A stretch of 36,714 nt of DNA from Fischerella thermalis PCC 7521 (GCF_000317225.1 NZ_AJLL01000072.1:1-36714), one strand, 5' to 3'; shown: positions 1 through 9,100, numbered from the stretch's first letter. Notes: generated from the letters alone by a model not told the origin. Translations and numbers: made by a program.

Positions 1-117
1 GAGGTTTTTCATGCTTGGCAGTGAGTGAAATTTTTTCATTGACACTTATTTCTTGAAAGCGCCCCTACTAAGTCATCCTTAGGTATGAAATTTTGAATCA
101 ATGTATTTCGTTTTGTA

Positions 118-140
118 TATATCCCATCCAGGGGGATAGG
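118..140. promoter_or_regulatory. Possible CsoR/InrS-like operator upstream of the ferrochelatase-family gene
   Basis: An inverted repeat TATCCC / GGGATA (arms 120-125 and 133-138) has a 7-base spacer that extends the G tract to GGGGG. AT-rich flanks around C and G tracts are the usual shape of CsoR/RcnR/InrS-family sites. It lies about 45 bases before the GTG start, where a promoter would be. No regulator gene is adjacent. The assignment is pattern-based and weak. Confidence 0.3.
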
Positions 141-183
141 ATAATAGATTAATAAGTAAGAAAAACAACAGAGGAATAAAATT

Positions 184-1296
184 GTGGTTGCCACACCGGA
201 AAAACTAGAACATAACCATGAGCAATCCTCAGGTCAACAGCGAGTAGCTGTGTTGCTGATGGGCTATGGCGAAGTCGAAAGCTACGAAGATTTTGCTAAC
301 TATAACGAACAAGCATTACACTTACTAACAGCAAAATTTGCACCAGTACCAGCTTGGATTTATCCACCCTTAGCTAGAATTTTGGCTTTATTTGACCGCC
401 ATGAATGGGGCCACCAACACAATGATTTTATTTCTCCCCACAATGCCATTTTTGAAAAGCAACGTGCTGGTATTGAGAAGAATTTACAGCAGAAGTGGGG
501 CGATCGCGTCCAAGTTTTCAAAGCCTTCAACTTCTGCGCCCCATTTCTTCCTCATCAGGTTTTAGCAGAAATCAAAAATCAAGGTTTTGATAAACTTTTA
601 ATTTACCCACTGTTGGTAGTAGATTCTATCTTCACCAGTGGAATTGCGATCGAGCAAGTCAATAAAGCTTTATCCCAGTTGACTGATGGTAGCGAACACT
701 GGGTAAAAGGGCTACGCTACATTCCTTCTTTTTACAACGAAGCCGCCTACATTGATATGATGGTGCATCTTGTAGAAGAGAAAATAGCTAGCGATTTAGC
801 TGCTGCTTATCTACCAGCAGAAATTGGTATTGTCTTGATGAATCACGGTTGTCCCCACAAAGCCAAAGGCTTCACCTCCGGAATTACCGAAAGTCAAGCA
901 CTCTACGACTTGATCCGAGATAAATTAATCAACCGCTATCCTTTGATTTCCATCGGTTGGTTAAATCACGATACACCATTGATTGAATGGACGCAGCCCA
1001 ATGTCGAACAAGCAGCGAAAAACCTCATTCAGTTGGGTGCAAAAACTGTGATGTTTATGCCCATTGGCTTTGCCACAGAAAACCACGAAACTCTCTTAGA
1101 TGTACACCACATTATTCATGCGCTAGAGAAAAAACATTCTCAGGTAAACTACGTGCAAATGCCTTGTGTCAACGATCACCCAGACTTCTTAGCAATGGCA
1201 GCCCAATGGGCAAATCCTCATATTGCTGATTTGTTGTCAGAAGAAGCAACGACGGTTAACCCACAACTAGCAGTAGCCCATCATCACCATCATTAA
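184..1296 (+). CDS. Ferrochelatase-family protein (class II chelatase) with His-rich C terminus
   Basis: A 370-residue class II chelatase-fold protein. The family inserts metal (normally Fe2+) into porphyrins in the cytosol or at the membrane. The N-terminal strand VAVLLMGYG matches the first strand of HemH. The catalytic His is seen in MNHGCPHK (His about 221) and the catalytic Glu in ATENHETLL (Glu about 302), so both key residues are kept. The start is GTG, chosen because GAGGA lies 8 bases upstream. Two features are unusual for HemH: a His/Asn-containing head (EHNHEQ) and a natural AHHHHH end, and the C-terminal chlorophyll-binding-like helix of plastid and cyanobacterial HemH is absent. 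It may be a paralog of the housekeeping enzyme, or act on another metal such as cobalt or nickel. The family is clear; the substrate is not. Confidence 0.8.
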   Translation: MVATPEKLEHNHEQSSGQQRVAVLLMGYGEVESYEDFANYNEQALHLLTAKFAPVPAWIYPPLARILALFDRHEWGHQHNDFISPHNAIFEKQRAGIEKNLQQKWGDRVQVFKAFNFCAPFLPHQVLAEIKNQGFDKLLIYPLLVVDSIFTSGIAIEQVNKALSQLTDGSEHWVKGLRYIPSFYNEAAYIDMMVHLVEEKIASDLAAAYLPAEIGIVLMNHGCPHKAKGFTSGITESQALYDLIRDKLINRYPLISIGWLNHDTPLIEWTQPNVEQAAKNLIQLGAKTVMFMPIGFATENHETLLDVHHIIHALEKKHSQVNYVQMPCVNDHPDFLAMAAQWANPHIADLLSEEATTVNPQLAVAHHHHH

Positions 1297-1695
1297 ATTA
1301 ACAGGGGAAAGGGGGCTGACAAGTATAGGTTTGTGATTTTGAGTATGAATGAGTACTCTTATTGTCAACTCCCTGTTCTCCAAATGATGGCAAGTTGAGA
1401 GCTATTATTTTGATCTACCACAAAGCCCGTACGCTATTATCATCTTGATCTTGTTGATTAGTTTCTGGTTTAGAGGTGAATCTGAATCAACTGCAATTGT
1501 TTGTTGATCAAGGTAAAAACTGATTAAAACTTACCCGATGACTACTTTTCTTACATCTTGCACCAAGGTCGAAACTAAAGTTTTGAACCCAAAGCACGCC
1601 ATGAGTTAAAACTCTTTCTAACCTTTGTCTGAGTAAGCTTTGAGCTTACTTAAACTTTTAGCCCCAAATTTATTTGAGGGCGGTATTTTGGGCTG
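1297..1695. other. Intergenic stretch with one small hairpin
   Basis: No convincing gene on either strand. The only structure seen is a 7-bp stem hairpin, GTAAGCT-TTG-AGCTTAC (1633-1649), followed by a short T-containing run. It could terminate the upstream transcript, although it lies more than 300 bases past that stop codon. Confidence 0.5.
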
Positions 1696-1965
1696 GTGCA
1701 AGATATAAGTTTTAGAAAATTTTGGTTGATAGGGGTAGCGATCGCTTTCCTGAGCAATGGCTGTGAAAGAGCAATAGAGTATTTACCACCCCTACCCAGA
1801 GTCGAAATACCTTCAAATCAATCTCGAAAACCTGCACTTGCTTCTCAGTCTGCTAGTACTGCAAAAATTGAAGCCGGAGTCGGTCAAAGCATTAACCAAG
1901 TGCGTCTACTACTATTGGTGGATGTAAAGGATGACCAAATCACTCAGGATAAAGCAAACCTCTAA
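1696..1965 (+). CDS. Small putative lipoprotein, function unknown
   Basis: An 89-residue ORF from a GTG start. The N terminus has basic residues (FRK), a hydrophobic stretch FWLIGVAIAFLSNGC and a lipobox-like LSNGC, so the mature protein would begin at Cys 23 and be membrane-anchored. The remainder is polar and Ser/Gln-rich with no motif I recognise. It lies 42 bases before another small lipoprotein gene and may be co-transcribed with it. No strong ribosome-binding site is visible, so the start is uncertain. Confidence 0.5.
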   Translation: MQDISFRKFWLIGVAIAFLSNGCERAIEYLPPLPRVEIPSNQSRKPALASQSASTAKIEAGVGQSINQVRLLLLVDVKDDQITQDKANL

Positions 1966-2007
1966 ATAGCTTCTTTGCTCATCCTCTCAATTCTTCAAGG
2001 AGGAGTT

Positions 2008-2187
2008 ATGAACAAAAAATTACTTTTTCTAGCTTCAGCTGTTGGCATCAGCATACTTATAAGTGCTTGTGAGCCTGCTAGACAAACTCCAACAACTACA
2101 CCACCAGCCGGTACTCCACCACCAGCTGATACTCCACCAGCAGGAGTTCCACAAATAACTCCAACGGTGACTCCAACTACCCCCTAA
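2008..2187 (+). CDS. Small Pro/Thr-rich lipoprotein
   Basis: A 59-residue protein. The ATG at 2008 is preferred over an upstream in-frame start at 1975 because a near-perfect ribosome-binding site (AAGGAGG) lies just before it. MNKKLLFLASAVGISILISAC is a textbook lipoprotein signal with an ISAC lipobox and lipidated Cys 21. The mature part is a low-complexity run of Pro, Thr and Ala with repeating TPPAGTPPPADTPP-type units, suggesting an extended linker-like envelope peptide. The function is unknown. A hairpin lies about 50 bases downstream. Confidence 0.65.
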   Translation: MNKKLLFLASAVGISILISACEPARQTPTTTPPAGTPPPADTPPAGVPQITPTVTPTTP

Positions 2188-2238
2188 TACCGTTTCACTA
2201 CAAGTCTGATTTAACGACTAGGGAGACAAGGGGGAAAA

Positions 2239-2257
2239 CAGCTAAGTTAGTTAGCTG
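2239..2257 (+). terminator. Possible hairpin terminator after the small lipoproteins
   Basis: CAGCTAA-GTTAG-TTAGCTG forms a 7-bp perfect stem about 50 bases after the lipoprotein stop, followed by CAATTT. The T tract is weak, so this is only a possible terminator. Confidence 0.3.
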
Positions 2258-2394
2258 CAATTTGGGTAGCTAGATTTAATTCTTTTCATAGGAAGCTATA
2301 AGTGATATAACTACTAACCCCATACCAGTTATCTTTACTAATAATCCCATTGCCAATTGCTATCTTATTTACGATGAAATTAAATCCCATAATG

Positions 2395-2790
2395 TCAGTG
2401 ATTTTTGTTGGCATTTTTTTCATGTTTAGGGCAATAGTCAGTGCAATTAATTGCTTCTTCTGTCAAAACTATAGAAGGTTGAACAGCACACTTAAGATGA
2501 TAGTTGTGTGAAAAATAATGACAGTTTCTACAGGGAACTTTATTATGTGAGGGTTGAACAGAGAAAAATAACTTATTATTTTGTGCAAGTCTCCTAATTC
2601 TGGATAAAAATACTAAAAATAATACCCAAATTATTATGAAGCCAAAAGATCCTCCAGCAATAATAATTTTTGCATGGGGTATGTTTCCTCCGTCAACTTG
2701 GGTATTATCTATTTTTACTTCACCTTGAAGAGGCTGATTGAAATTTGTTGCAGCCGCGAGATGTTGTATAAGTTTTTCTTGAATATACAT
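2395..2790 (-). CDS. Single-pass membrane protein with Cys/His-rich C-terminal motif, unknown function
   Basis: 131 residues, ATG start with AGGGG about 8 bases upstream. Residues 1-40 are soluble, about 42-64 form one strongly hydrophobic helix (IIIAGGSFGFIIIWVLFLVF), and an RIRR stop-transfer sequence follows. The C-terminal half carries PCRNCHYF, then LKCAV and INCTDYCPKH: six Cys and several His spaced like a small metal-binding or redox module. Short proteins with this CxxCxYF...LKCAV...CxDYxP pattern are, as far as I recall, common in cyanobacteria but uncharacterised. The gene stands alone on the minus strand. Confidence 0.6.
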   Translation of the reverse strand: MYIQEKLIQHLAAATNFNQPLQGEVKIDNTQVDGGNIPHAKIIIAGGSFGFIIIWVLFLVFLSRIRRLAQNNKLFFSVQPSHNKVPCRNCHYFSHNYHLKCAVQPSIVLTEEAINCTDYCPKHEKNANKNH

Positions 2791-3045
2791 ATAGAGAACC
2801 CCTTATGAAATTTATTTACAGCATTGTGAATGACTTGCATAAAGCTGACAAATTCATAATGTCAAAATCTCTACTCTTGGGGTAGAAAGTGACGTTTCAA
2901 TATTGATTACCGAACAAAACCAATATTATAGATGTAGCAAACTTTATATAAGAATATCTCTGTCGAGAGATTTGCTTGTAGATAATAGATTTATGCCAAA
3001 AGGAATAAGATTAAATTCTTGTGATTTGTTATGGACAATCATTGA

Positions 3046-3096
3046 ATAGGAAATAGGGAATAGGAAGGAGATTTCCCTATCTCCTATGTTTTATTC
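3046..3096. repeat. Imperfect hairpin repeat of GGAATAG units
   Basis: The left arm carries short units of the type ATAGGAAATAGGGAATAGG and the right arm carries CCCTATCTCCTAT, forming an imperfect stem. Short tandem-unit palindromes of this kind recur in the window (12896-12938, 21995-22062) and are typical intergenic repeats of filamentous cyanobacteria. Confidence 0.5.
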
Positions 3097-3143
3097 GGGA
3101 GATCCAGATTTCTCACACTTAGTAAAAAATCAATTTATATTGA

Positions 3144-3171
3144 CGTGACGACTGCGATCGCAGTCGTCACG
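3144..3171. repeat. Perfect 28-bp palindrome centred on a HIP1 octamer
   Basis: Every base from 3144 to 3157 pairs with 3158 to 3171. The arm is CGTGACGACTGCGA and the centre is GCGATCGC. A second GCGATCGC overlaps 3178-3185. It lies about 180 bases before nifJ. It may be a regulator site, a cruciform-forming element or a transcript hairpin. Confidence 0.8.
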
Positions 3172-3347
3172 CCAGGGGCGATCGCCAGTCCTCACAAGTT
3201 CTTCAAAATTATCGTTTAACTTCAAGGTAAAGTGATCGCACAACCATTTTGGGATTAGGAATTGAGAACCATTGATAATTTCTCAAGCCCTGACTGCCAA
3301 AGATTTGTTCAGCCATGTAGGTACTTGGTGATTATTTAAAGGTGACA

Positions 3348-6300
3348 ATGATGCTACAAAAAAATTTTGCCACCATCGACGGCAACGAGGCAGTTGCAAA
3401 AGTAGCTTATCAACTTAACGAAGTCGTTGCCATTTATCCAATTACTCCCTCTACACCAATGGGCGAATGGGCAGATGCTTGGACAGCAGAGGCAAAACCC
3501 AATCTTTGGGGTACGGTTCCAACAATTATCGAAATGCAAAGTGAAGCCGGAGTAGCTGGTAGTATTCACGGCGCATTGCAAACAGGGGCGCTGACCACTA
3601 CATTCACAGCATCCCAAGGCTTATTGTTGATGATACCGAACATGTACAAGATTGCCGGAGAACTCACACCGACAGTCTTCCATGTTGCTTCCCGTTCTCT
3701 GGCAACCCAAGCACTGTCTATTTTCGGCGACCATAGTGACGTGATGGCAACTCGGGCGACGGGTTTTGCTTTACTTTCTTCTGCTTCTGTACAGGAAGCA
3801 CACGACTTTGCCCTGATTGCTCAAGCTGCAACCCTAGAGTCAAGGATACCCTTCCTGCACTTTTTTGATGGCTTCCGCACTTCCCATGAAATTTCTAAAG
3901 TTGAATTATTAACGCCACCAGACTTGCAAGCACTGATTGATGAAACTTTTATTCTGGAACATCGGACAAGGGCGCTATCCCCTGATCGCCCAGTACTGCG
4001 CGGAACTGCTCAAAATCCCGATGTTTATTTCCAAGCCAGGGAAACAGTCAATCCCTATTACGTTGCTTGTCCCGATATTGTGCAATCCTGTATGAATAAG
4101 TTTGCCGCACAGACAAGCAGACACTATCACCTGTTTGATTATCATGGTGCGATCGATGCAGAACGAGTCATCGTTTTAATGGGTTCAGGTTGTGAGGTGG
4201 TGCATGAAACAGTAGACTATCTCAACGCCCGTGGTGAAAAAGTGGGTATAGTCAAAGTGCGCTTGTACCGTCCTTTTGATAGTAAACGGTTTATTGAAAC
4301 TTTACCTAAGACTGTGAAAGCGATCGCAGTCCTTGATCGTACCAAAGAACCAGGAAGTGCAGGTGAACCCCTTTATCTAGATGTCATCACAGCTATCTAT
4401 GAAATGTGGAAAGTAAAGGACAAGGAAAATTCTTCCACTCCTGACACTCTCCCCACTTCCCTCACTCCAACAATCATCGGTGGTCGCTACGGGCTATCTT
4501 CTAAAGAATTTACTCCCGCGATGGTAAAGGCTATCTTTGATAATCTAGCGGTCACTGAACCGAAAAATCATTTCACCGTGGGTATCAATGATGACTTAAG
4601 TCATAGCAGCCTCGACTATGACCCTGAATTTTCCATTGAACCAGATAATGTTGTCCGTGCTATTTTTTACGGTTTAGGCTCCGATGGTACGGTGGGAGCG
4701 AATAAGAACTCTATCAAAATTATTGGTGAAGAAACTGAGAACTACGCCCAAGGTTATTTTGTTTACGACTCGAAAAAATCGGGTTCTGTCACTACCTCCC
4801 ATTTAAGATTTGGTTCTCAACTCATCCGTTCCAGCTATTTAATTAACAAAGCCAATTTTGTTGCCTGTCATCAATGGGGATTTTTGGAACGTTTTGATAT
4901 GCTCAAACATATTGAGCCAGGAGGAATTTTCTTACTCAACAGTCCATACTCAAAAGCAGAAGTTTGGCAGAATTTACCCAGGATAGTGCAAGAGCAAATC
5001 ATTAACAAGCACCTGAAATTCTACGTTATCAATGCCTATAAAGTTGCCCGTGAAAGTGGTATGGGTGGGCATATCAACACAGTTATGCAAGTATGCTTTT
5101 TTGCACTGTCGGGTGTCTTATCTAGGGAAGAAGCGATCACCCAAATCAAACGTTCCATAGAAAAAACCTATGGTAAGAAGGGTGATGAAATTGTCGCAAT
5201 GAATTTACGAGCGGTTGACAAAACGCTAGAACATTTGTATGAGGTGTCAGTTCCCAACTCTGTTGACAGCAAGATTGAATTACCTCCACCAGTACCGGAC
5301 ACTGCACCTGAATTTGTTCGGGAAGTATTAGGCAAGATGATTGCTGGGTGTGGTGATGAGATTCCTGTAAGTGCCTTACCCGCAGATGGTACCTATCCCA
5401 CAGGTACAGCGAAATACGAAAAGCGCAATATTGCCCAAGAAATTCCGGTATGGGATGCTGATGTTTGCGTTCAGTGTGGTAAGTGCGTGATGGTTTGTCC
5501 GCATAGTGTGATTCGGAGTAAAGTTTACGACCCACAAAACTTAGACAATGCACCTGCAACCTTTAAGAGTACCGATGCCAGGGAGCATGACTGGCAAGGA
5601 TTAAAGTTTACCATTCAAGTAGCGACGGAAGATTGTACAGGTTGCGGTATATGTGTCGATGTTTGCCCGGCTAAAAACAAGGCACAACCACGTTTGAAGG
5701 CAATTAACATGAAACCGCAAGCGCCTTTGCGAGAGCAAGAACGGGAAAACTGGGACTTCTTCTTAACTATCCCCAATCCTGACAGACTCAAGTTGAAGCT
5801 AACGCATATTAACCATCAGCAAATGCAAGAACCGTTGTTTGAATTTTCTGGCGCTTGTGCTGGTTGTGGCGAAACTCCTTACATTAAATTAGTGAGTCAG
5901 TTGTTTGGCGATCGCGCTTTGGTTGCCAATGCTACGGGTTGTTCTTCAATTTATGGCGGTAACTTACCAACTACACCTTGGACTAAGAATAACGAAGGTC
6001 GTGGTCCTGCTTGGTCAAATTCCCTATTTGAAGATAACGCAGAATTTGGTTTGGGTTTCCGCGTGTCAATAGACAAACAAAGAGAATTTGCTTGTGAACT
6101 ACTTACACAGCTAGCACCTAAAATTGGGGAAGCATTAGTTGAGAGTATCTTAAATGCAGAACAAAAAGATGAAGCTGAGATTTACGAACAACGTGATCGA
6201 GTAGCAATTCTCAAACAAGGTTTGGATGAATTGTTGGTCAATCTAGAAACGGATCATGACCCATCTCTACAATCCAAAATCCAAAATCTTCAATTTCTTG

Positions 6301-6965
6301 CTGATTTACTAGTGAAAAAGAGCATCTGGATTATTGGCGGTGACGGTTGGGCTTATGACATTGGTTTTGGCGGATTAGACCACGTTTTGGCAAGCGGTCG
6401 AGATGTCAACATCTTGGTATTAGATACAGAAGTCTACTCCAACACAGGCGGACAGATGTCTAAAGCTACGCCTCGCGGTGCAGTAGCGAAATTCGCCGCA
6501 GCAGGTAAATCAGCAGCAAAAAAAGACCTGGGTTTAATTGCCATGAGCTATGGTAATGTTTACGTTGCTAGTGTGGCAATGGGTGCAAGAGATGAACACA
6601 CCCTCAAAGCTTTCTTGGAAGCAGAAGCCTACTCTGGCCCATCACTAATTATTGCCTACAGCCATTGTATAGCTCACGGTATTAACATGAGTACGGCAAT
6701 GCAAAATCAAAAAGCTGCGGTTGATTCTGGACGCTGGCTGCTGTACAGGTTTAACCCTGACCGGATTAACCAGGGAGAAAATCCATTGCAACTAGATTCC
6801 CGCACACCTAAGCTACCTGTGGAAAAATACATGTACTTAGAAAACCGCTTTAAGATGCTGACAAAGAGCTATCCAGAGCAAGCAAAGCGTTTATTGCAAC
6901 AAGCACAAGAGGATGTCAACCATCGCTATTCAATGTATCAATATCTGGCTGCAAGAGAGTTGTGA
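3348..6965 (+). CDS. nifJ: Pyruvate:ferredoxin (flavodoxin) oxidoreductase
   Basis: A full-length PFOR of about 1205 residues that oxidatively decarboxylates pyruvate to acetyl-CoA and reduces ferredoxin or flavodoxin. In cyanobacteria it serves fermentation and sometimes nitrogenase electron supply. Domains in order: pyrimidine-binding domain I (YPITPSTPMGEWAD near residue 30), domains II-III, two [4Fe-4S] motifs CVQCGKCVMVCP (about 704-716) and CTGCGICVDVCP (about 763-775), then the TPP domain with CAGCGETPY (about 836) and GDGWAYDIGFGGLDHV (about 997). Starts at 3342 (GTG), 3348 and 3351 are in frame; AAAGGTG favours 3348 or 3351. Two stretches look inserted: about 20 residues of Thr/Pro/Ser after EMWKV (4407-4473), and a segment including the DNA unit CCAAAATCCAAAAT near 6270-6285. 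The stop is 3 bases from the next gene. Confidence 0.97.
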   Translation: MMLQKNFATIDGNEAVAKVAYQLNEVVAIYPITPSTPMGEWADAWTAEAKPNLWGTVPTIIEMQSEAGVAGSIHGALQTGALTTTFTASQGLLLMIPNMYKIAGELTPTVFHVASRSLATQALSIFGDHSDVMATRATGFALLSSASVQEAHDFALIAQAATLESRIPFLHFFDGFRTSHEISKVELLTPPDLQALIDETFILEHRTRALSPDRPVLRGTAQNPDVYFQARETVNPYYVACPDIVQSCMNKFAAQTSRHYHLFDYHGAIDAERVIVLMGSGCEVVHETVDYLNARGEKVGIVKVRLYRPFDSKRFIETLPKTVKAIAVLDRTKEPGSAGEPLYLDVITAIYEMWKVKDKENSSTPDTLPTSLTPTIIGGRYGLSSKEFTPAMVKAIFDNLAVTEPKNHFTVGINDDLSHSSLDYDPEFSIEPDNVVRAIFYGLGSDGTVGANKNSIKIIGEETENYAQGYFVYDSKKSGSVTTSHLRFGSQLIRSSYLINKANFVACHQWGFLERFDMLKHIEPGGIFLLNSPYSKAEVWQNLPRIVQEQIINKHLKFYVINAYKVARESGMGGHINTVMQVCFFALSGVLSREEAITQIKRSIEKTYGKKGDEIVAMNLRAVDKTLEHLYEVSVPNSVDSKIELPPPVPDTAPEFVREVLGKMIAGCGDEIPVSALPADGTYPTGTAKYEKRNIAQEIPVWDADVCVQCGKCVMVCPHSVIRSKVYDPQNLDNAPATFKSTDAREHDWQGLKFTIQVATEDCTGCGICVDVCPAKNKAQPRLKAINMKPQAPLREQERENWDFFLTIPNPDRLKLKLTHINHQQMQEPLFEFSGACAGCGETPYIKLVSQLFGDRALVANATGCSSIYGGNLPTTPWTKNNEGRGPAWSNSLFEDNAEFGLGFRVSIDKQREFACELLTQLAPKIGEALVESILNAEQKDEAEIYEQRDRVAILKQGLDELLVNLETDHDPSLQSKIQNLQFLADLLVKKSIWIIGGDGWAYDIGFGGLDHVLASGRDVNILVLDTEVYSNTGGQMSKATPRGAVAKFAAAGKSAAKKDLGLIAMSYGNVYVASVAMGARDEHTLKAFLEAEAYSGPSLIIAYSHCIAHGINMSTAMQNQKAAVDSGRWLLYRFNPDRINQGENPLQLDSRTPKLPVEKYMYLENRFKMLTKSYPEQAKRLLQQAQEDVNHRYSMYQYLAAREL

Positions 6966-6968
6966 ATT

Positions 6969-8000
6969 ATGGACATCACTACAACATACATGGGATTGAA
7001 TTTGCGATCGCCGCTTGTTGCTTCTGCATCTCCTCTTTCTGAGAACATCGATAACATTAAACAGATGGAAGACGCAGGCGCGGGTGCGGTGGTAATGCAT
7101 TCGCTGTTTGAAGAACAATTACGGTTAGAGCGTTACGAACTGCACCATCATCTCACTCAAGGTACCGAGAGTTATCCAGAATCTCTTACCTATTTTCCAG
7201 AGCCAGCATCCTTTCGGGTTGGCCCAGAAGAATATCTTGAGCATATCCGTAAAATTAAGGAAAGTGTAAGTATTCCCATTTTCGCCAGTCTCAACGGTTC
7301 ATCTATGGGTGGCTGGACTAGTTATGCCAAGCAAATTCAGCAAGCAGGAGCAGATGCCCTAGAATTAAATATTTACTACGTTCCTACAGATCTAGATTTA
7401 ACTGCCCAGCAAATCGAGCAAACTTATATTGATATTCTCAAGGCAGTCAAAACCGCAGTGACAATTCCAGTTGCCGTTAAGCTTAGTCCCTACTTTACCA
7501 ATATGGGAAACATGGCTAAGCTCTTGGATGAAGCAGGAGCGGATGCTTTTGTACTCTTCAACCGTTTCTACCAACCAGATATTAACCTCAAAACATTGGA
7601 AGTGGAGCCTAATGTATTATTAAGCACAGCACAGGCAATGCGATTGCCGCTTCGGTGGATTGCAATTCTTTACGGGCGGATTAATGCCAGTTTAGCTGCA
7701 ACTAGCGGTATTCACAAAGGAGAAGATGTAGTAAAAATGCTCATGGCGGGTGCAAACATTACTATGCTGTGCTCTGTACTATTACAACATGGCATCGCTC
7801 ACATCCGAATCATTGAGCAGCAACTGCGGGAATGGATGAAGGAACACGAGTATGAATCTGTGCAGTTGATGCAAGGTAGTATGAGCCAGAAGCATTGTCC
7901 TAACCCAAGTGAATTTGAACGCGCCCAGTATATGCGGGCAATTCAATCTTATAAACCAGAATGGAGGCAAATTTATGAAGCATCTCATTATTTTGGATAG
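6969..8000 (+). CDS. Dihydroorotate dehydrogenase-like flavoprotein linked to nifJ
   Basis: A 343-residue TIM-barrel protein of the class 1 DHODH/PreA-like group, starting 3 bases after nifJ, so almost certainly in one operon. The N terminus MDITTTYMGLNLRSPLVASASPLS is the usual FMN-site strand of this superfamily, and the late ATSGIHKGEDVVKMLMAGA resembles the phosphate-binding GGI...A..AGA region. At the position where true DHODHs have NLSCPN with the catalytic Cys, this protein reads LELNIYYVP, so the catalytic base is missing and orotate formation is unlikely. The strict coupling to nifJ suggests a redox or FMN accessory role in pyruvate or anaerobic metabolism; that is inference. Confidence 0.85.
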   Translation: MDITTTYMGLNLRSPLVASASPLSENIDNIKQMEDAGAGAVVMHSLFEEQLRLERYELHHHLTQGTESYPESLTYFPEPASFRVGPEEYLEHIRKIKESVSIPIFASLNGSSMGGWTSYAKQIQQAGADALELNIYYVPTDLDLTAQQIEQTYIDILKAVKTAVTIPVAVKLSPYFTNMGNMAKLLDEAGADAFVLFNRFYQPDINLKTLEVEPNVLLSTAQAMRLPLRWIAILYGRINASLAATSGIHKGEDVVKMLMAGANITMLCSVLLQHGIAHIRIIEQQLREWMKEHEYESVQLMQGSMSQKHCPNPSEFERAQYMRAIQSYKPEWRQIYEASHYFG

Positions 8001-8173
8001 CCGATGCCTTTTATTACTGTGCGATCACCCTGAGAAACAGTCTATACAACCGACATAAATCCCTCTTGGCTCTTTTTTAATCGCTCAATCCATTCTAGCA
8101 GTCTGCCAAGAAAATTATGACAGGTTTATTAGTTGTGTTGCAGAACTTGTTAGGCGCAAAACTTTGATCAAAG

Positions 8174-9100
8174 TTAACTAATTCCCCTTTCTTTGAGAAA
8201 CGTATCAAACGTTAACCGATCTGGAAGCGAAGTTTGTGCGCCTAATTTAGTCGCTGCTATAGCACCTGCTGCTGCACCCCAAACTATCGCCTGACGTAAA
8301 GGAAGTCCTTGAGAAATTGCAGCAGCTAAACCACCATTAAATGCATCTCCGGCTGCAACTGTGTCCACAGCCTTCACGGGAAATGCAGGTACAAAAAAGG
8401 TTTCAGCAGATGTGGCACAAACTACACCTTGTGCGCCTAATTTCACGATCGCATTTTTCACACCCCTGTTTAGTAAAGCTTCGGCTGCTTTTTTTGCTGA
8501 CTCTTGTCCATCGACGGGAAAACCCACTAATTGCCCTGCTTCTACTTCATTAGGGGTGATGATATCTACCAAGGGGTATAGTTCATTTGGTAAATTAGAC
8601 TGGGCGGGTGCAGGATCGAGAATTACGGTTACTCCTGCTGTTTTTGCTGTTTGTGCTGCTGCAACTACCGTAGATAGAGGAATTTCTAATTGTAAAAGAA
8701 GTGCAGAACTTTCTGGCAATAGACGCGACATTCTGGTTACATCTTCTTGATTAACACATCCATTTGCACCGGGAATCACAACTATTTGATTTTGACCTGT
8801 ATCGTCGATGATAATGATCGCGACACCAGAACTGACGGTTTCGTCTACCAACACATTTTCAGTTTGTACAGCAGCAGCCTGCAAACTCTCAATCAGTTCT
8901 GCACTAAAACTTTGTGCGCCCACACGTCCCACCATTTGCGTAGGAATTCCTAGTCGTGCTAGTGCTACCGCTTGATTTGCACCTTTACCCCCAGGGACTT
9001 TCAAAAAATCATGTCCTAACAGTGTTTCCCCTGGAAGTGGTAAACGAGGTGCAGTTGCAACCAAATCTAGATTGATACTACCGAAGACGATAACTGTCAT
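8174..9100 (-). CDS. rbsK: Ribokinase (PfkB family)
   Basis: 308 residues. Phosphorylates D-ribose to ribose-5-phosphate in the cytosol. The N-terminal FGSINLDLV and PGGKGANQAVALARLG match the ribokinase substrate-binding region, and the C-terminal DTVAAGDAFNGGLAAA is the PfkB signature with the anion hole and catalytic Asp. Length is usual for RbsK. No ribose transporter or repressor is next to it; the downstream neighbour (DHODH-like) is convergent. A related sugar or nucleoside kinase cannot be excluded, but the match to ribokinase is close throughout. Confidence 0.9.
   Translation of the reverse strand: MTVIVFGSINLDLVATAPRLPLPGETLLGHDFLKVPGGKGANQAVALARLGIPTQMVGRVGAQSFSAELIESLQAAAVQTENVLVDETVSSGVAIIIIDDTGQNQIVVIPGANGCVNQEDVTRMSRLLPESSALLLQLEIPLSTVVAAAQTAKTAGVTVILDPAPAQSNLPNELYPLVDIITPNEVEAGQLVGFPVDGQESAKKAAEALLNRGVKNAIVKLGAQGVVCATSAETFFVPAFPVKAVDTVAAGDAFNGGLAAAISQGLPLRQAIVWGAAAGAIAATKLGAQTSLPDRLTFDTFLKERGIS

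Larger units (their letters stand above)
2791..3347. other. Long nifJ upstream region without genes
   Basis: About 560 bases with no supportable ORF. It contains an A/G-rich imperfect hairpin repeat near 3046-3100 and a perfect 28-bp palindrome at 3144-3171, listed separately. I looked for a canonical NtcA site (GTA-N8-TAC) close to nifJ and did not find one. The length suggests a regulated leader or distal promoter. Confidence 0.5.
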
